This document shows positions 60,467 to 64,000 of a DNA stretch of 64,000 bases, piece by piece (the stretch's first letter is position 1; each line of letters opens with the position of its first letter). The notes below the pieces were generated by a model, which was given only the letters and a program-made list of their open reading frames with translations, ran no database searches and was not told the DNA's origin. The stretch lies in the NCBI RefSeq assembly GCF_009557055.1, contig NZ_CP045649.1, positions 1,091,501 to 1,155,500 of the forward strand. Reading direction: 5' to 3'. The position numbers and the translations under genes were made by a program. The stretch comes from Nocardioides sp. dk884. GTDB taxonomy: Bacteria; Actinomycetota; Actinomycetes; Propionibacteriales; Nocardioidaceae.

Positions 60467-60504
60467 TGTCAGTACGACAATAACCGGATGGTGTCACTTT
60501 GACA
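60467..60504 (-). promoter_or_regulatory. Two NrtR operators upstream of pncB
   Basis: TGTCAGTACGACA (60467-60479) and TGTCACTTTGACA (60492-60504) are both TGTC-N5-GACA palindromes, centred 25 bases apart. They lie 20-57 bases before the pncB start, where they would cover the promoter. The known NrtR consensus of actinobacteria is of this type. Confidence 0.72.
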
Positions 60505-60566
60505 AGAACTTCGAACCAGAGAAGTTCCTGGGTCGCCGACGAGGTGCGTGCGCGGCGGCTGTCGGA

Positions 60567-61079
60567 CTATCGAGTCGACGGGTTGGTCGGACCTGTTGGG
60601 CTAGTCCCGGAGCGCAGAGGCGGCGGGGGGGAGGTCTGCCAGTTGCGGAAGACGAACCGGTGCACCGACTTGAGGCCGACGAAGACCATGGCGTACCGCA
60701 CCGGCTTGAGCCATCCCCGCGCTCGCACGGTCGTCGTGCGGCTGATCACCGTGCCTGCCGGATGCGGGGTCAGGGTGAACTCGTCGGTGAGTTGGTCGAG
60801 GTACCGCCCGAAGCCGAGGCTGGTCGACTCCATGTGGAAGCGCAGTCGGCAGGGCGGCTCCCAGACTGTGATGCGCTGGTGGACGGTGCCCTGTTCCGAG
60901 CGGCACTCGCGCTCCGCGCCGACGGCGCCCTCGCCTGAGGGCAGCGCGCATTCGTGTGGGCGGGGCGTGCCGAGGAAGAAGATCGGGCAGAGGGGGCGCA
61001 GTTGGAGCCGGGAGTCGCACAGCAGGCTCCACGCTCGCTCAGGGGGCAGCGGGACCACGCGCGTGGTGGTGACTCTCAT
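60567..61079 (-). CDS. SRPBCC (START-like) ligand-binding protein
   Basis: 170 residues from ATG 61079, 5 bases after GGGAG. The N-terminus MRVTTTRVVPLPPERAWSLL is typical of polyketide cyclase/SRPBCC proteins, whose deep hydrophobic cavity binds lipids or small molecules. WEPPCRLRFHMES and SRTTTVRARGWLKPVRYAM follow. The C-terminus is proline-rich. Ligand is unknown. Confidence 0.75.
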   Translation of the reverse strand: MRVTTTRVVPLPPERAWSLLCDSRLQLRPLCPIFFLGTPRPHECALPSGEGAVGAERECRSEQGTVHQRITVWEPPCRLRFHMESTSLGFGRYLDQLTDEFTLTPHPAGTVISRTTTVRARGWLKPVRYAMVFVGLKSVHRFVFRNWQTSPPPPLRSGTSPTGPTNPSTR

Positions 61080-61203
61080 GATGCTCCCGACCGTGCGCTC
61101 GACATTCGACGTCGGCGCTGACACTACGGCGTGGCAGTGCTGCCGTCGGCGCGAACGCGTCATGTTGGTCGTCCTCGCGAGGGGGCGAGGTCGGGCCTGC
61201 GCC

Positions 61204-61590
61204 CTAGGTGCGGCTCGGGCCGTTGAGCATCCACCGGTGGTCGAACGGGTCGCGGAAGACGGCGACCCGGCCACACGGTCCGTCCTCGGGGGAGCGGTCC
61301 ATCCTGGCGCCGGCGTCGAGCGCCCTGGCGACCAGGGCGTCGACATCGGGCACGCCGAGGTGCAGCGTCACTGACGTGGCGCCGGCCGGGTCCGGCGCCT
61401 CGACCCCGAGGTCCGGGAACGGGTCGGCCATCATCCACCGCGCTCCGCCCGCGTCGAGCTCCACATGTCCGACGCGGCCGTCGTCCATGACGATCGGGCC
61501 GTCGGCCACGTGGGCGCCCAGGACGCCGGCGTACCAGTCCATCGCGGCTCGCGCGTCCCTCACGCACAGGTAGGGCGTCATGCTGTTCAT
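61204..61590 (-). CDS. VOC-family (PhnB/glyoxalase-like) protein
   Basis: 128 residues from ATG 61590, about 8 bases after AGAGGAT. TPYLCVRDARAAMDWYAGVLGA starts a single VOC domain (in part: AMDWYAGVLGA), and RVAVFRDPFDHRWMLNG is the second half of the fold. Metal ligands seem incomplete, so it may be a binding or resistance protein and not a lyase. Neighbours offer no clue. Confidence 0.8.
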   Translation of the reverse strand: MNSMTPYLCVRDARAAMDWYAGVLGAHVADGPIVMDDGRVGHVELDAGGARWMMADPFPDLGVEAPDPAGATSVTLHLGVPDVDALVARALDAGARMDRSPEDGPCGRVAVFRDPFDHRWMLNGPSRT

Positions 61591-61733
61591 GGGCGATCCT
61601 CTCGTCGGTGGAGTCGTTGCTCGGGCCGACCAACATTCCTGACAATACGCCCGCACCCCTTCCGATGCGTTTCGAACAGGAGTACGATTAGAGCAATGGC
61701 AGCACCTGTCCGGCCCTGATCTCGGAGGCGGCG

Positions 61734-62996
61734 ATGACCGATCTGGTTCATCCCTATGTCGCCGGTGTCGAGCGCCTGGGTGTCGATCTCGATGAGCTCG
61801 TGAAGCTGGATCCGACGTTCTTGTCGTTGATCGACAAGCGGGAGGTCCTCCTGCTGATCGCGCGGGCGTCGTCGCGGGTGCGGGCGGTCGAGGCGCGGGT
61901 GATGGCGTGCGCTGACGACGTGGCGGACGCGGAGGGGTTCCGTGACGTGGCGTCGTGGGTGGCGCAGCGCTTGCAGGTGTCGGGCGCCTCGGCGCGGCGG
62001 GGGCAGCGACTCGGCGTCGCGTGCGAGCAGCGCTGGCACCGGGTCGGAGCGGCGCTGGTCGAGGGCGGGATGAGCATCGACCAGGGACACGTGGTCGTGG
62101 CGGCGTTGGACGAGGTCTGCTGCGCGGGCCGGCTGGTGGAGGCAACCGCCGACGAATGGCGCGAGGTGCTCGTCCGTGCCGAGGCCTACCTGGTCGAGCA
62201 GGCGGCCGACTTCGGGCCGCGTGCCTTGCAGCGGCTGGGCGAGCGGATCCTCGAGGTGGTGGCGCCGCAGTGGGTCGATGAGCTCGAGGAGCGTCGGTTG
62301 CGGGATGCGGAGCGGGCGGCGCGGCGACGTACGACGCTGAAGGTGCAGGGACTCGGTGACGGCACCGCGCTGATCAAGGCGCGGGTGCCCGAGAGCGTGG
62401 CGTTGCGGCTGACCACCCTGCTGGAGTCGTTCACGAACCCACGCAAAGCAGCCGAGGACAAGGCCGCGGACGACGGTCGCCGGGTGCCGTACGAACGGCG
62501 GTTGGGGGAGGCGTTCTGCTCCGTGTTGGAGTCTCTCGATCCGTCCCGGCTCCCGCTGCACGGCGGCGACGCCACCACGCTCGTGATCACGATCGACCTG
62601 AATGCCCTGGTCGAAGGACTCGGGTCGGCGACGCTGGCCGACGGGTCACGGATCACCGCAGGCGAGGTGCGGCGGCTGGCCTGCAGGGCCAATCTTGTGC
62701 CGGCGGTGCTGGGGACTCGTTCGGTTCCCCTCGATCTGGGGCGCGCGTCCCGTCTTTTCAGTCCGGGTCAGCGAAAGGCGTTGGCCATTCGGGATAAGGA
62801 ATGTCGGGCGCACGGCTGCACGATTCCCGCGACGTGGTGCGAGGCGCACCATTCGAAGCCGTGGTCGGCGGGTGGAAAGACCGATCTCGACAACGGGATG
62901 CTGTTGTGTAGCCATCACCACCATCTGATCCACGACGAGCGCTATCTGCACCAGCAGATGCCGAACGGCGATATCCGGTTCGCCCGGCGGACGTGA
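61734..62996 (+). CDS. DUF222 / HNH endonuclease domain protein (13E12 type)
   Basis: 420 residues from ATG 61734, just after GGAGGCG. The DUF222 helical region is followed by a C-terminal HNH domain: CRAHGCTIPATWCEAHHSKPW then NGMLLCSHHHHLIHD, with the zinc cysteines and catalytic histidine present. It is a distant paralogue of the 24234 gene. A TACGAT box near 61683 may be its promoter. Codon usage is slightly less GC-rich at third positions, as often in this mobile-like family. Confidence 0.9.
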   Translation: MTDLVHPYVAGVERLGVDLDELVKLDPTFLSLIDKREVLLLIARASSRVRAVEARVMACADDVADAEGFRDVASWVAQRLQVSGASARRGQRLGVACEQRWHRVGAALVEGGMSIDQGHVVVAALDEVCCAGRLVEATADEWREVLVRAEAYLVEQAADFGPRALQRLGERILEVVAPQWVDELEERRLRDAERAARRRTTLKVQGLGDGTALIKARVPESVALRLTTLLESFTNPRKAAEDKAADDGRRVPYERRLGEAFCSVLESLDPSRLPLHGGDATTLVITIDLNALVEGLGSATLADGSRITAGEVRRLACRANLVPAVLGTRSVPLDLGRASRLFSPGQRKALAIRDKECRAHGCTIPATWCEAHHSKPWSAGGKTDLDNGMLLCSHHHHLIHDERYLHQQMPNGDIRFARRT

Positions 62997-63071
62997 GGGT
63001 CTCGACGAGCTCGGATGACGCGGCGGGTTCGGCCTGGCCAAAGAGCCGCTGACCCAGGAGAGTCGGGAGGC

Positions 63072-63488
63072 ATGACCTCCCGACTCACCGAGATCAACAT
63101 CGACTGCGCCGACCCGGCCCGACTCGCGCAGTTCTGGTGCGCGGCGCTCGGGTACGGCGTCCTCGACGCCACCGACGACCTGGTCGAGATCGGCCCGACC
63201 CGCGGCCCGGACGCCGAGCTCCTCGACGCGGTACGGCGTGGACCCCTGGCGCCGTCGATCTTCCTGGCGCGCGTGCCCGAGGGGAAGGCGGCCAAGAACC
63301 GCCTGCACCTCGACCTCTCGCCGATCGACGGCACTCAGGCGGCGGAGGTCGCGAGGCTCGAGCAACTGGGTGCACGACCGGCCGACGTGGGTCAGACCGG
63401 GGCGGAGTCGTGGGTCGTGATGGCCGACCCGGAGGGCAACGAGTTCTGCGTGCTGCGCAGTCTCGCGCCGGGGGCGTTCGACCTCTGA
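63072..63488 (+). CDS. VOC-family (glyoxalase-like) protein
   Basis: 138 residues from ATG 63072; the GGGAGG ribosome site is close (2 bases) and an in-frame start at 63015 is also possible. EINIDCADPARLAQFWCAALGY and the ending ADPEGNEFCVLRS are typical of the actinobacterial glyoxalase-like domain, 6 family. Histidine and glutamate ligands are partly present (RLHLDLS). Function unknown. Confidence 0.82.
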   Translation: MTSRLTEINIDCADPARLAQFWCAALGYGVLDATDDLVEIGPTRGPDAELLDAVRRGPLAPSIFLARVPEGKAAKNRLHLDLSPIDGTQAAEVARLEQLGARPADVGQTGAESWVVMADPEGNEFCVLRSLAPGAFDL

Positions 63489-63533
63489 CCGGACGGACCG
63501 GCCGGGCTTGGCTCCGCCCCGCAGAGTGGGGGC

Positions 63534-64000
63534 GTGGAGATCCTTCCCGACATCGTCGGTCCCGACCCGGTGGTCGTCTTCTGCGGCCTCGCCGGGGCGG
63601 AGTCGACGAAGCTGCGCGACCACTACTACGAGTCACCGGGCAACAGCTTCTGGGAGTCGCTGCACCTCAGCGGGCTCTCACCGCGGCGGTTGCGTCCCGA
63701 GGAGGACCACCTGGTCGCTGAGCTCGGCTTCGGCCTCACCGACCTCGCCGGGCACTGGGACCCGCGCTGGGTCGAGATAGACGACCTCGTCGCCAAGATG
63801 GAGAAGTGGCAGCCCGAGTGGTTGGCGTTCACCAGCAAGGGCGTGGCCCATGAGGCGTCGCGGGCGTTGGGCCGCCGCGGACGTCCGCACCTCGGCGTCC
63901 AGGACTGGTACGTCGGCCCGGCGCAGGTCTTCGTCCTGCCCGGGACCAGCGGCGCCAACCAGCGCCGCGACTACGACGGGCGCCCGAACCGGCTGTCGTG
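63534..64000 (+). CDS. Mug/TDG-like DNA glycosylase (3' partial)
   Basis: About 155 residues from GTG 63534; the frame stays open to the window end. VVVFCGLAGAESTK, GNSFWESLHLSGLSPRRLRPEE, GFGLTDLAG and LPGTSGANQR match mismatch-specific uracil/thymine glycosylases. The family's first motif normally contains an Asn (GINPG); here the corresponding GLAGAE lacks it, so catalysis may differ. It would remove mispaired uracil or thymine from DNA in the cytoplasm. The C-terminus is missing. Confidence 0.72.
   Translation, partial: MEILPDIVGPDPVVVFCGLAGAESTKLRDHYYESPGNSFWESLHLSGLSPRRLRPEEDHLVAELGFGLTDLAGHWDPRWVEIDDLVAKMEKWQPEWLAFTSKGVAHEASRALGRRGRPHLGVQDWYVGPAQVFVLPGTSGANQRRDYDGRPNRLS

Overview
The window is about 70% GC with dense, often overlapping genes. 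It reads as chromosome of a high-GC actinobacterium, most likely Nocardioides or a close relative in Nocardioidaceae. The inference rests on two DUF222/HNH (13E12-type) genes, an F420-type LLM oxidoreductase, an oligoribonuclease, and many promoters with a TANNNT box 6-8 bases before the start codon, which implies leaderless mRNAs. No phage, plasmid or insertion-sequence genes were recognised.

Layout. 1-4.3 kb: the 3' part of a fused branched-chain amino-acid-type ABC transporter gene, then two overlapping genes for LPXTG surface proteins, then an array of six GAGTCG-core repeats at about 22-nt spacing. 4.4-7.2 kb: a divergent pair of small operons. One encodes an NAD(P)-binding oxidoreductase and a protein resembling red chlorophyll catabolite reductase; the other an ABM monooxygenase and an alpha/beta hydrolase. 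7.2-18 kb: a GntR/FadR regulator followed by an eleven-gene co-directional catabolic operon: MaoC hydratase, LLM oxidoreductase, CaiB-type CoA-transferase, MmgE/PrpD protein, a three-domain RidA fusion, two MaoC-fold subunits, an Ltp2-like protein, a DUF35 partner, acyl-CoA dehydrogenase and a CitE-like lyase. The genes suggest CoA activation, dehydrogenation, hydration and retro-aldol or lyase cleavage of a branched or polycarboxylic acid. The same 13-base motif lies before the regulator and inside the operon promoter. 18-24 kb: a membrane protein, a glycine-betaine-type ABC transporter with a leader that can fold, and a uracil/xanthine permease. 24-33.5 kb: an HNH gene, a CrtA-like gene with an unknown partner, tRNA-Lys, an FAD oxidoreductase, a MASE1 histidine kinase, a potassium channel, tRNA-His and oligoribonuclease. 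33.5-39.8 kb: a MauE/DsbA-like pair, adenosine deaminase, secreted and lipoprotein genes, a sodium/proton antiporter fused to a UBP zinc finger, and tRNA-Arg. 39.8-47 kb: an accessory-looking stretch with about 1 kb lacking genes, small hypothetical genes, one frameshifted gene, and an ABC export-type operon. 47-50.4 kb: DprA, a MetV/MetF-like reductase with a methyltransferase. 50.5-55.7 kb: a 1732-residue surface protein built of DUF11-type repeats and ending in a sortase-like domain. 55.8-60.5 kb: NAD metabolism genes (nadE, nrtR, pncA, pncB) with two TGTC-N5-GACA operators. 60.5-64 kb: SRPBCC and two VOC proteins, a second HNH gene, and a Mug-like DNA glycosylase cut by the window end.

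The most system-like parts are the GntR-controlled CoA-thioester operon, the DUF11-sortase protein, the NrtR NAD salvage cluster, and the phased repeat array near 4.2 kb. All functions are read by eye from motifs; no database search was run.
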